Source: Macrophomina tecta
Taxonomy: Eukaryota > Ascomycota > Dothideomycetes > Botryosphaeriales > Botryosphaeriaceae
Assembly: GCA_024180945.1 (NCBI GenBank)
Contig: JAKSGN010000038.1
Coordinates: forward strand, 2,666,001-2,730,000
DNA length: 64,000 bases
Direction: 5' to 3'
Shown here one piece after another: positions 35,243-47,250 of the stretch. The position numbers and the translations under genes were made by a program. How positions within the stretch are numbered: the first letter of the stretch is position 1; the number at the start of each line of letters is the position of its first letter. The notes below the pieces were generated by a model that saw only the letters and a program-made list of their open reading frames with translations, had not been told where the DNA came from and made no database searches.

Positions 35243-38200
35243 TTTGGCGAGATAATGGAACGTTGGGAACCATGGAAAGGCAAACAGCAATTTCGCACCT
35301 CAGAACGCTCTGTTGAAAGTCGAACCGTATCAAGCAGCAAGTCCTGGAAACGTCAAGGCACGGTTTCAGAAGTTCTCCCATGCTACTTCTACAAACTTAC
35401 CGGGACGCAAGCCGCATTTTTGTTGCAGTAGAGGGATGCGCGAATAGATGCGCTTGTCTGAAGGTCGCCTCTCTCAAAGGATAGCCTCCTCTTATGATCA
35501 CTCGAGATAGTTCAGACCATTTGTTACTTCGGTGCTATTCCTCGACATAGCCAATCACAATAAAAGGCCCTCGACCTCATAGACGAGAATCTATTCTAAC
35601 ATGCATGTACATCCTGCTTTCGCTTACAATCATCAGCCACTCTATAGTTTCTTTCACCCGGCCAGATCCGTCCTCATCAGTCTCAAGTCTTAAGGAAATG
35701 AGACATGGCGTGTCCCATATGACCTTTGTTAGCTGCACAGACGCTCGGGTAGCCCCGAACAGGACTTACCGAGTACATTTCCGAGCAAAAGCAATTCAGC
35801 AATTGTTAATGTTGGAATGCGGGCAAGTAGATATGTGGTGGTGACTATCATACAGGATTCATTTTCCAAATGCCCGTTTGTTTCCTTTCAGTACCCTCGA
35901 CAGTGAGACTCCGAACGTCACTTCGGAAGCATTTTCGGTATTAGTGTCATGAATTACACTTAGCGCCCTCCTCTTAGCTTTGTTTCGTGGCCGCCGCTCG
36001 GGTCCATCTATGGGCCAAACAGGCGCCAGTCAGATTTCCTCCTTGCGAGCAAACTCCAAAACAAGTCGAATATTCTCTGACCGTAGAAGGAAGATGCCGA
36101 CAGGAAAACTCAGAGGCAGCGTTGCCGAGATATGTTTTGGCTCCTCTTTTAGCTTAGGCAAGCAATGATGGATCGAATGTCCTGTCGACGAGTGAGACCC
36201 ATAGAAATGGTCCCGAATACTGGTCACGAGGTGGGTAGTGACATTTCTACGGACAGCTCGTGCGGACCCAGAAGACCGGCAATAAAAGCTGAGACGACAT
36301 TATGGCACCAGCCCGCCGGTATCGGCCAGCTCGTGCTCCCTCTTGGTCAAAATTCAAGGTGGTCATGCCGACAGCTGCGGGATAGCATCGGGATGAAATC
36401 CCGAAGCCCAGCTTCTTGGCCTTGAGAATGAGAGCAAGAGAACATGCCGCGACAGAAGTGTGCGATTGTGCGACAGTCAATCACAGCTGGCCTTGGCAGG
36501 TCGTGTCACTGCATGTACGTACGTGCCAAATTCAAGTCGCTGGGCTACATCAATTACGAGCAGGACCGCAGCTGTCCGTTGTTCGCCCCACCCCGACCAT
36601 TGAATGCACGACTTTTTGGCGCGAGGCTGTTTCAAACTTCAGGATGCCGACTCGATGGCAGCTGCGTAATCGAAAGCTACAAGGCGGCTCATATGATACA
36701 GCAGGATGATTTGCAGCAATCTACTGAAGCCCCCATTAATGTAGATGGCTCTTTCGATAGGCTGCTGCTCCAATCGCTAGGCACTGTGCCATCAGCAGCG
36801 ATGCTAGCACGAATAGAACATGGTAGACCCACCACCTGTCATTCCAGTCCCGGGACAGTGCAGAGCTGAACGAATTTTCCCGCCAGAAGACAAGGGAAGC
36901 TATAAGCACTGAGAAGCGAAGGTCCACTCAAAATGCTCCGAGAGGCCCGAGCGGGATAGAAGAGTCCAGAAAACGGCAGGAAGCCGATCAATCGTCAAGA
37001 TGGACGTACCCCGGAAGATGTTCGCCATGTGGGGCGCGGGAAGGCTTCGACTGTTCAAGACATGGCCGCATCAAAGCGAAAAGGTGTCACAAGTGCGACT
37101 TGTATTCCGCAGGACATTGACTCTCGGGCTCTGGCCGGAAGGTTTCCCACACCATGCCTTCTAGATCTACAATCCAAGGCCCGAGCCGCATTGTGCATAT
37201 GGGGCGATCACGATCTGAGCTGTTGGTAAATGGCACGACGATCTGTAGGGAAGTCCAGTAGTCGTCCTGTGGAAATTGGCTACGAGTAAACAGTGACGAG
37301 GCTTCGTATGCGCAGAGGGTGAGCAGCTAGACGGATACGGAATAGATGACGCGGCCGCAAAGATATAAGAGGCTCATTGCGGGCAGGTGCGGCCAGAAAC
37401 GTCAAAGACACAGCAGCGCAACAGCATCAGAGGACGACAGCGAGACAGCGTGCAGACCAACGCAGACGAGAGACACCAGACATGCGGTGAGATTGGAGGG
37501 AGGGGTCCCGGCGCAGTCCCGAACGAAAACGGCACACCAGCGAACAATGGACGAGGGGAGAATGGCCTTGTTGACGGGGAGCACAGTACATTCCAAGCGG
37601 AGTCGATGGCGGCGTGCTGTGGCAGCCGTTACTCTCTGGTGGCGGGCCAGCGGTGCGGCGACGGCAAACGGGCGGCGGCGGCAACAACAGCAGTCCATCG
37701 AAGGTTTCGTGCTCGGCCGGGCAGAAGGCCAATTTCCTGGGGGCAGCATCGCGTCCAGCCACGTCTGTGGCTTGGGAGGCTGGGGGGGCGAGGCGGGCGC
37801 GAGGAACTGGGCACAAGCGAGGCCTGCTTTCAAGCAGATTGGTGGAGGAGAGAGCGCTCAGGCGGCCGTTTGCAGAAAAGCGGAGGCTAACATGGCGTTG
37901 GCTGAATCGCCGGCGTGGCAGGGCCGGCTCGGGTGTGACAGCAATGCCCGCGAAGTGTCGCGCGGCCGGAGCCAGCACGGCGGGAGGGCGGCGTCGCACG
38001 GCGCGAGGGGCATCTCGCGAGCGGGTGCGGATACATCATCGCCTGCTGTCTTCTCGTGTCAATGCGATGGAGGCGCGGGCTGGCGGTGCTGGCTGCTGGC
38101 TGCTGCTCGGGGGCGCAGGCGCGGGCAGCGAAAGCAGGCCCTGGCCAGCGCGGGAGACGGAGCGTGGCGCCTGCGTCGGCGCTGCACCGCCGGGCGCGGG

Positions 38201-39138
38201 CGAGGGCGACGAGAGTGGTCGAGCGGGTGCTTGGATCGACGGCGGCCGCTGCACATCCACAGCTGGGCCGCGATCTGACTTCTAATAATGAACGGCTGAA
38301 TGATCCCTGACGCAGGCCACTTTATGCTCCTCGTTCCTTAGGCGGCTTACCTAGCGCTGCCGGCCTCGTATTAGGGTACATTGACACTCCTGACCCGGCA
38401 CCGCGACACCTGCGAGTTCTTCGAACGCTCCTCCGCATCCGTCTATCTGTCTATCGTTCGTCTCTCGTTCAGGGCCTGTCCCCCTACTTCGCAGCGTCCG
38501 GTCCAAATCCGCCCGCATCCAAGGTAAGCCGCCGCCTGCGTTCCTCGGCCTGACAACGAGCCGCACCCAAGGGCCAGCCCACAACACAATCCGCCTCAGT
38601 CGCTCCACTGTCGCGACCGCCTGCCCAACTTCCGTCTGTCTGCCCTCGTTCCCAGCCTGTCCCTCACCACGCCGCGCTGTCGCCCTCAACTCTTGCTGCT
38701 GAGCCCCGCCGCCGCCCACGTCTGTCCCACGACGGCCGTCCCGGTGTCTGCGCTCTCGCCGCACGCCTCCTTCCCTCGCTGTTGCCGCTGCCGCTGCCGC
38801 TGCGCTCGAGCTTGCCCGCCCTGCGATTGGCCTGCCTGCCTGCCGCCTGCGGCCTCGAGTTCCCTCGGGAATCCATTGCTAACTCGCGCGCCCAGAGCAG
38901 AGCCTCGACACTCTTTTTGTCGTCTGCCGACACTCCTAGCCGCGCCCGGACGCCTACCGCTACCACCCGCGTCACCTCCGCGAGCTTGCCTACGTCACCG
39001 TCTCTCCACCCCAATACTTTCTGCTCTTCGCTCGATGCGCATTTGAGCAGCGTGGACGCCTAGCAACTTACCGGCTCGGGTTCGCTGCCGCTGCTAGACG
39101 GTCGTTACACCTCACCGCGCAAATTCTCTGCTCCCACG
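35243..39138. other. Gene-poor region, no supported gene
   Basis: 3.9 kb. From about 37.4 to 38.3 kb it is very GC-rich, which keeps frames open on both strands at once (the longest is 310 codons on the plus strand). These frames have Arg/Ala/Gly-rich chance composition and no good start, so I do not call them. From about 38.4 kb the plus strand turns C- and CT-rich, probably the promoter and long leader of the 974-aa gene. Confidence 0.45.
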
Positions 39139-42100
39139 ATGCCGAATTTTATGCCCAAAGCCTTCACACGCAGGAAATCATCGGGGAACGCGCTGGAGGA
39201 ACTCGACAAGCCCTCAGAGTCGACGTTTCGGGTTATGCCTCGCACCGAAGTGCAGAAGTCGGCGACTACCGGAGAGCTTGGCCTTGGAGTCAGGCGTGCA
39301 TTCAATCCACGCCCCGTGAGCTCGCCCATGGGTCCCATGCAGCCAGCACAGCCCATGCAGCAGCACATGAGGCAGAACTCGTATGACGAGAGCCCGTACG
39401 CTGGCCCCGGTAACAGGTAAGACTCTGCGCGTTGCCTTCTATTGCTTTGCCTAATTGTGCACTTAGGGGAAGCAACGGCAGTAGTGCCGCGACCTCCAGT
39501 GCCTCGCGGTTTTATGACACGGGCTCATCCGCACGTTACAGCTCTACCTCGACTCTGCCCTCGTCTGCCGAATTCGAGAACGACGATCTTTTTGCTAAGA
39601 AGGTGCCTGCGCCAGGCGAGGCCCGAGATCGCACTTCATCCTTCACGAGCATAACAGGCCGGTTCGCGTTCCACCGAAAGTCAGGGAAAGCTTCGGGCTC
39701 TCCGCCCGCCAAGCAGGATCTGGACGACGTCAGTCTCCAGAATTCGGGTCGGGACCGCGCTATGACCGCGAGCAGCTATGCTAGCACGGCCCATCCGCCG
39801 AAGCTTGAGAATCTACCATCGTCGGACTTCGGCAACGATTTTGGTGATCTTTTCACCAGTTTTGCTAGCCAGCAGCGCAAGAGCGCCATCCTGGAAGAGT
39901 CGCCTCTCCCGCAGCCTCCTCCGCTCGCTATGAGATCCGTGAGTGAGACATTGCCTCGTGTTTGGCATTTATTAACTGTTATGACAGGAGTCCGAGCCCG
40001 CGCTGCCTCCGCCTCCCAAGACTTTTGCGTCTTCTAGACCCACCCAACCTCCATCTCCCATTCGTGTTGACAGGGCTAAAGACGTCGGCGGGTCCCCCTA
40101 CTCATGGGACAGCCGGGACTCCAATGATGCTCTGATGGCATCACCCCCTGCTGCCGCTCATTCTCCCTACAACGAAAGGCCACCGCCTGTTCCTCGCCAT
40201 ACTGCTCCTCTCTCTGCTACCCCTCCTCTTCCGCTTCAAGTCCGTACCAATTCCAGTCCTGTCTCGGAACGCAAGCCTGCCCGCAACGGTGTTACGAAGA
40301 CCACTTCAATGCCTGTGGAGGACGCAGACGCCCGAATGGTCCGGGAATCTTTTAGGGCTAGCCGCGACGCCAAGGAACTGGAGACGGTCCAGACTCACCA
40401 AAATGGATCGTCCGAATCCTCCGTGAAAACTCCCTCCTTTTCTTCTGCGCATTCAAGCATTCAATCACAACATCAGGCTCAACCTGCTACTGCCTCTTCC
40501 TCCCCAGATTCAATGGCCGAGGCTACGCCTCGTGCCAAGGGCTCCAGCATGGCCAACGAAGAGGCACGCCCGCTATTCAGCAAAACGCCACCAACACCTC
40601 TTACTACGAGGCCGGGTGTCCGATTTGAGTCGCAAAAGCCTGCACGCATGACTCAGGCTGAGTTTACTGTTCTGCAACGCCAACACCAGAAGGACCCCAT
40701 CAGCGATGATGAGTCTGACGTGTCTGATGAGTACATTGACGACGACCAGGAAGAGGAGGAGCGGAAGAAGATTGAGGAGATGCGCAAGATCCGCTCTCAA
40801 CAGCAGGAGAAGATGTCTGCTCATCGCGAGATGATGAAAAAGACCGTGGGTGGCATGAACCAATCTTTCGGCGGCTCTGCGCGTCCTGGTAGTATGGAGA
40901 GACCTGGCCTCAACCGGGCCAGCATGAGCACTTCGGAGCTTCTCGGAAACAGGTCTTCGTACTATGGAAACGACGAGGATGAGACCGACGATATCCCCTT
41001 GGGTATTCTGAAGGAGCACAAGTTTCCGAAGCTTGGCCACCGCTTGTCGCACCATAGCTCTCTGACAAACCTTCGTTCGGCTTCTGCGCAAGGCATGCGC
41101 CCCTCCTCTGCTGCTGGTTCCGTCATTGGTGGCTCCAACAATCTTCCTCCGTTTGCTCGCGGTCTTCCGGCAGATCCTATGAACGAACCCTACCTAGGCG
41201 CCAACCTCGTCCAGCAACCTATGCGCGAGTCTATCGGGTATGGAGCTATGGGTCCGGCTTCAGTCTATGAGGGTTCGACCGGTGGAAACGCACAGCCTAC
41301 GTTGGTCAACATGATCGCAGATGCTGAGCAGGCGAAGGAAATGCGCCGGGGCGGTGCAACCAAAATTTTCGGCACGGGTGCTACTTACGGTCAGCGATTG
41401 CCTCAGCCAGGCGCCATGCAGCAACAGATGGGTATGGGCCAGGGCCAGGGCGTGGGCATGCTAGGGTTGGGCATGGGAATGCCCCAGATGCAGCCGCAGC
41501 CGCAACAAATTTTCATGCCCCAACAGCAACAGCAGCTCAGCATGAACATGAATATGCAACAGATGCAGATGCAACAGATGCAGGCCATGGCCCAGCTCCA
41601 ACAGCAGATGCAGATGATGTTGCAGCAGCAGCAGATGGGAATACAAACTGGAATGCCTCAGATGGGCATGTCGCCCATGATGCCTCAAGGCATGATACCC
41701 CAAAACAACTTCCTGTCGGCCAATCCCGCCCAACGTCCGATGTCCATGGCCAGCACCGCCGGAGTCGGACAGCAACGTACCAGGAGCATGGTCAACCCCC
41801 CGACGTTGGGACTTAATGGATTGCAGCAGCAGTTTGGGAGTCATCTGGGACCTGGCTATGCGCCATCTCTTGCGCCTTCTGAGCGCAGCAATGTAGGCAA
41901 GTCTGCCCGCTACAGGCCCGTCACCCAGCAGTTTCATGACGGTAGTTCTACAGTCATGTCTCAGTCGACTGTCCAGCCTGCCCAGGCTGGCTCGAACCGC
42001 CTGACCATCCGGGTCAAGGCTAAATCGCCGAAATCGCAAACGAACGGAGCTGACGAGGATGACAATGATGAGGGCTGGGGCTCCCCGAAAAAGAAGTGGT

Positions 42101-42162
42101 CGGCAAAGAAGCGGTCGCAGTCAGACAACCAGCTCACCGACTTCATCCCCGCCTTCGAGTGA
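39139..42162 (+). CDS. Large low-complexity fungal protein, unknown function
   Basis: Three exons (39139-39416, 39467-39938, 39988-42162) give 974 aa. The start MPNFMPKAFTRRKSSGNALE has an ATG with good context (CACGATGCC). The N-terminal half is Ser/Pro-rich with proline-rich candidate SH3 ligands (LPQPPPLAM, ERPPPVPRHT, ALPPPPKTF). A charged helix at about 500-560 (DDDQEEEERKKIEEMRKI...KMSAHREMMKK) could be a coiled coil. After it come IPLGILKEHKFPKLGHRLS and a Met/Gln-rich repeat tract (MQMQQMQAMAQLQQQMQMM). The end is basic-acidic (SPKKKWSAKKRSQSDNQLTDFIPAFE). No catalytic domain, membrane segment or signal peptide is visible. I recognise the style of a conserved Pezizomycotina protein but not a name. 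Confidence 0.85.
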
Positions 42163-43234
42163 GCGACGCGCGGCATACACCCGATTGACGAGACGAAGCC
42201 ACGACTTTCCCTTCTTTATCCGCTGCACGATTTTGAAGCTCGATTCCTCTCATGCCGCGAAAGTTGTTCCTTAGAGCCGGCTTGGGCTCTTCCGTTTTGA
42301 AGCATTGACTTGCGTCTCGTTCTCTCGCATCCCTCGGGACCCTGATACCACCTCATTTGCGTCTTATCTGCCTTGCTGGTTTCCGGCTCTTCTTTTTCGC
42401 ATGAATCCGATTATTTTTCTTGCCTGTCGATTTCGCACACCTGGGTGGCTAATAGTTGCGCATCACGGCATTGGGGGGTACACCAAAAACGGCACGAGTG
42501 CAATATTTTCTGTGCGCGCTCGAGGCACACCGCGTTGGCTTGCGACCTTTTACAACTTTTCTAATTTGCATACAGTTCCCATGGCATACCCCAACGCTCT
42601 AGAGTGCGTTTGCAGCATTTATGAGCGGTAGGAGCCAACTCTTCCCTTCGTGCCTCTATTTTAGCCTCAATTGTCCACACGCGAACACAAATCTCGAATT
42701 TTTTCCCCTCCACTTCTTGTATAGAAAGCATTGCAACTTGGACAGGCAGGGACTTCAGATAATCTTGAAAATTGGCAAAGCCGGACGGTACACGGGACTT
42801 TGCGCAATCATGTAGCAGTGGCGGGGTAGGAGGATGGGGTTTAGTATGGTATGATGTGGCTGGCTTTTTTTTTTCTTTGGTGGGGTAAAGAGTTGACAAG
42901 TGTGTGGGGGATTTTCTAGGCTACATTTGGAGTTCCTTTTCCGTTCTTTTCTGCTGCTACTACTGCTGCTGCTGAGGCTGGGAAAGCCTTGAAAGAACAA
43001 GGCAAACGGTAAAGACTGGGGGCTGTACGTAATAACCTGGAGTCATCATCATCAAACGAAGAAAATAGTCAAACGGGACGAAAATAAAGGCGTCATCGGT
43101 GGAAGACCTGCATACATGGAAGCAGCGCGCATGTGATGATGAGAAAAAAAGGTTTTAGATGAGGTCAGAAGTTGCTAAATTTTGGGATTGTATGTATGCA
43201 CGTGTGGGAAAGCAGCCGGGCGGTTGAAAGAGGA

Positions 43235-43246
43235 GGGGGGGGGGGG
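43235..43246. repeat. G homopolymer run
   Basis: Twelve consecutive G on the plus strand, preceded by GAGGA. It is isolated in the gene-poor region and likely length-variable. Confidence 0.9.
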
Positions 43247-43547
43247 TGTTTGGTTGCGGTAAGAGCAACGTGGGCCCGGATAGGCCAAGTCTGGACGATC
43301 ATGCAGCGTGGGAAGCCACTCCGCCACAGCCGTCTTCTGGGCTCTGCGTGCTGTATGTGGGTGTGCTGTGGTGTAGGAGGGGTCAGCATGGGTGGGATGC
43401 CTTGATGACATGTGCGGGCGGCAGGTGTGCCGCAAGCGAGCGGGGGAGAGGGAGAAGGGAACCAAGGGGTGTACCATATTGCATCTGGGCGGGGGATGAG
43501 GCGAGAAAAAGTGCACCTTTAGTGCGGCAAAAGTGAGGTTTTAAAAC

Positions 43548-43567
43548 AAAAAAAAAAAAAAAAAAAA
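43548..43567. repeat. A homopolymer run
   Basis: Twenty consecutive A on the plus strand. No coding or terminal repeat context marks it as a retroposon tail. Confidence 0.9.
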
Positions 43568-44183
43568 GCGCTTGTAGGAATCGGTATGCCGTGCAGCAGG
43601 AAAGAAGAAACCAGGTCGGACAGCTTGGGAATCCTGGAGTTGTCGATTGCCGACGAAGAGGCCGCCAGCAGAGAGAGAGAGAGAGGCTGTTGGCATAAAA
43701 CCGCAGGCCTTTTCTTTTCTGGAGTATGTGTGTGTTGTGCAGCAGCACCAACCAGCGGTCGGTGGGCCGGCAACGACGACACACGAGATCAAGAAGCCAA
43801 GGCGTGTGCTACCGGAGCGGTTAACCTACTAGTGGACGGGAAGGCAGACAGAGAAAAGAATAAACGTGCTTGAGCGATGGGGTGGGTATGGGTCGTGGCT
43901 CTGCCCTTTCGCACATGCTGTTCCGGGACATCCCATGCCCGTCGTATTCCCTAGTGTAGGCGGAGGGGGTAGATGGGGCGGGGGGTGTGTAGGCGCCGAA
44001 AATGGACTCGGCGACCGGCGACGGCGACGAGTGGTGGAGTGGGTCCTGGGCGGGGGGCATTGAGAGGCGAGAGAGCGAGGGAGGTCCTGAGAGAACAGAC
44101 CACCTCGACGGGCGGCGGAGAAGGCTGCGGGCATCATGATCGCCGGCTAGCTCCCGACGGGAACACCTCTGTATCTTTTGCCG

Positions 44184-44208
44184 CCCTCCCTCCCTCCCTC
44201 CCTCCCCT
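44184..44208. repeat. CCCT microsatellite
   Basis: About six CCCT units on the plus strand in a region with strong strand bias. No telomere repeat match and no neighbouring gene. Confidence 0.85.
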
Positions 44209-46911
44209 CGCTAGCCTGCTTTGTTGATTCGCCCGGGCGACAGAGGAAAGGTGAAGTAGAGTGATTGGGGAGTGGTGAGTGGTGAGCCGGGAAAGAGAGC
44301 GCGCGCGCCTGCACGGCATTTTTCGCATGACGCACGCCGCAGGAGACGGGAGGCGAGGCGGAGGTCCAGATCCAGGGACGTCGTTCACGGAGCACTTTGC
44401 AGGGCAGGCTGGAGACGAGGAGACAGCCAGCAGGCTGTAGTAGGGCCACCACAGCCGGTAGGTTGGTGCGAGCGTGCGCGAGCGGGGGGCTGGGATTGGC
44501 TGGGCTTTTTTTTTTTTTTTTTGCCTTGCGAAAATAGCAGGAGAGACAGAGAGGGGAAGAAGAGAGAAGGCCCTGGAGGAGCAGCGCGTGGCCTGTGATC
44601 GGGGTGTGTGTCTTGCGACGTGACTGACAGGCGCGCAGGGCACAAGCTATCCGTCCATACGAAGAAGTGTGACAGGCATAAAAGTGGAAACACTGCGCGC
44701 TGCTGGGTCTCCAATCAGGCCATCTATCTTCGTTTAGTCGCATCTTGTGCTTCGCCCACGCCATCGCGCAAGTTTCTTAGTATTTTGCGTGGAGTTGTGC
44801 TTATCTCCCGTCCGTCTGGCTACGAGACTCCGTGTCGTCAGTGGGGAGCGAACGAGCGTGCGAGCCGGGCCCCTTGGCTCTCGGGGGGCAAGCTTTCCAC
44901 CATGTCGCTCGCTTCCTCCTCTCGTTCTCACACGCATCCACGCGTTTGTCGTTTCGCATCTGGGCCACACAGCGCACGGCACGCACAAGGACCATATACA
45001 GAATGTATACACGCGGGCGCGGCCACCGGACGCCGGGGCGTGCTCTTTCTTTCACCTTCTGGCGTGCGAGCTCCTGGCTGCCTAGTCGGAGCACCGGTGG
45101 TTCACATGCCCTGCCCTCGGGCAGGCCGGGGGCATGCAAGAACAGATGAATGGAATATTTTCGTGCACAACCGCCGGCCGCGCGCCGCGCCGTTGGCTGT
45201 CAATCATCGATATTGGTTTTTACTCTTTGCAACATGGTCCATGACGCCTCGAAAATCTTATCTTGCTTACTCTACCTCTCGGCTCCTCGTGCTGCCGACG
45301 CGCCGCTGGAGACTTCTGCTGCTGCTAGACGTGAAACCTGGCAGCGGCAGGGAAACTCGCTCACTGGTTGGGGGGGGGCTGGGCCTGTTCTGCCGCCGCG
45401 GCGCCGCGTGGCCCGATGCAGATGATGCAGCACCGCTGGGTGCCTGAGGCAGCAGGTCGAAGAATAGAAACAAGGAGGAAAAAAAAAAACTCCCGAGATC
45501 GCAGCGGTCGGCAGTGTGTCGATGAGTGGAGCGATCGACTAGCGGACAAACGTACCAGGTGGCAGGAGCCGACAAGAGATGTGGTAAATTGGGATGGGTG
45601 GATGGACGGGCGGCGGCGGCGTTGAAACAGCGGCGCGGTGCAAGCTAAGGCTGGCGGGCCAAAGTCTACACACGCGCGCTCTCACTCTATCTGACATGCT
45701 TAAGCTTACGCGCAATCGATGACCCAAGCCTGCAGAGCGCCGCGCGATTGAGGGCGGCGCATGCGCATGCCCCCGCGCGCCGGCTGCCATCGCGCAGTCT
45801 CTGGCTCGCAGCACGACATGGCAATTTGCAAAGGCCATGTCGCTGACTCGGCCTGGCGGCTTGGCGGCAGCGAGAAGAGGAGCGAAGCTGGCGGAACGGG
45901 CGAGCACGCGGGTTCGCTGCCCGCGTGGTTCGATATTGTACCAACAGCCCCAGGCGAGCCCGGCTGAGGATGGCGGAGGACCAAGCTTCGTGCCTTTCCC
46001 CTTCCACCACGCCCGCGGCTCTGCGTCCTTGCGTCGTGCCAGCAAATTTGTCGGATACGGGGAGCGGCGCTGCTGACACGCTGTCGCGATACGAGCAAAA
46101 AGGGAGCTCGCGCCCACTTCGCTGCCCGCCCGCTGCCCGCCTGCACCGCCACTGCCCGCATCGCACGTGGGAAGACAGACACACGCCTGTCTGTCCGCTC
46201 TGAACCACGACACATGCGCATGCCCGTCGCCAGCGCTCATATTCATGCTCGCTATCCCTCGAAGCTGCCGTCATTTCCCTGCTCGGCCTGCGCTCTCTCG
46301 TGCCGACTGTACAATGGGCATGGCCGCCAACGCATGAACACCAGCCTTCACCACCTGCTCCACCCATTTCCTCTTTCGCTGTTTTGCCTTCTTCACCGTC
46401 GACCTTCTTTCCTCGCCAACCCCACTCGGGCACGCCCCGACGGCCTGCCCGCTTCTAAAAATTCCGCTTCACCGCCCTATATTCGCTTCCCGTGGCCCAT
46501 ATGATTTCCCTCCACGTCGACGCTGGAACCCAATGACATCAGAGCCAGACACCGCCCGCACAGACGCGTGTGTCTCAACGGCCGGGACGCTCCGTCCCTG
46601 GTCCCTCGGTCCTTCCTCCGGCCAGGGGAGATATAGGACAGGATCTCCGATAGCAACCATCTATTTCCTCCCCATCACCCGCCCGCCCTGGATCAAAAAG
46701 GTGACGATTGGGCACCTTGACACAGCCTTTCGCACGAAACAGATGCCAAGGCTTAAGGTCTCCATATCCGTCGGCCACTTCCCCTTTCAGTTCAGGATTT
46801 CCTCTCCGTGCTAGCAGCGTCCTATTCACGCCGATGCCGAGTTGGCGGAGTCTCCTTCGCTTCTCAGTTCGCTCCTCACCGCCTGTGCTCGATCCTTCTT
46901 CTTGTTCTTCC

Positions 46912-47250
46912 TCACAGCTCGTCTATCCGGTCAAGACATCGCGTGATGGCATCCAGGGCCTGCGAGACGTTGAACGACTGCTGAGCGTCCGGCGACAGGT
47001 CCGACTCGAAGTGATACCTCCTGGCGTTGTTGTTGTTGTTACTATTGTTGTGATTGGTGGCCGACGTGGACGTCGAGATGACGGTGACGTGCGGGATGGC
47101 GACCTTGAGCGGAGGAAGTCCCCTTCGGGACCGCAGCTGCTGGAAGGTAGAGCTATTTGTCGGCGATGGCGCGCCGTCGTTGCCTCTCGAGTCAGTGTGC
47201 CTCCGAATCATGTCGTAGTCCAAGTTGGCTGTCTCCTTGCTTCTCATCAT
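46912..47250 (-). CDS. Small hypothetical protein with Asn run
   Basis: A single-exon frame of 112 aa from ATG-ATG at 47250 to TGA at 46912. It begins MMRSKETANLDYDMIRRHTD, has a Ser/Pro middle, then a basic hydrophobic stretch RRGLPPLKVAIPHVTVIS. An Asn/His-rich run, coded by a GTT/TTG-like repeat near 47025-47060, leads to an amphipathic end FNVSQALDAITRCLDRIDEL. The C-terminal helix and balanced composition look more protein-like than nearby frames. I know no family for it. A GTTGTT microsatellite within the coding region could vary in length. Confidence 0.5.
   Translation of the reverse strand: MMRSKETANLDYDMIRRHTDSRGNDGAPSPTNSSTFQQLRSRRGLPPLKVAIPHVTVISTSTSATNHNNSNNNNNARRYHFESDLSPDAQQSFNVSQALDAITRCLDRIDEL

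Larger units (their letters stand above)
42163..46911. other. Gene-poor, repeat-rich region, no supported gene
   Basis: 4.7 kb. It begins with the 3' UTR of the 974-aa gene, including a small hairpin (AGAGCC at 42273-42278 with GGCTCT at 42285-42290). It then becomes rich in homopolymers and purine/pyrimidine-biased DNA: G run 43235-43246, A run 43548-43567, CCCT repeats 44184-44208, T run 44506-44522. Open frames up to 279 codons appear on both strands and are compositional artefacts as far as I can judge. Confidence 0.45.

Noticed and set aside
37346..38278. 310-codon plus-strand frame in the GC-rich block
   Set aside because: Several frames on both strands are open here at once, the composition is Arg/Ala/Gly/Trp-biased, and no domain or good start is visible; high GC removes stop codons.
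44608..45447. 279-codon plus-strand frame, and long minus-strand frames at 45539-46433
   Set aside because: Overlapping open frames on opposite strands with chance-like composition in strand-biased DNA; no splice sites or motifs support them.
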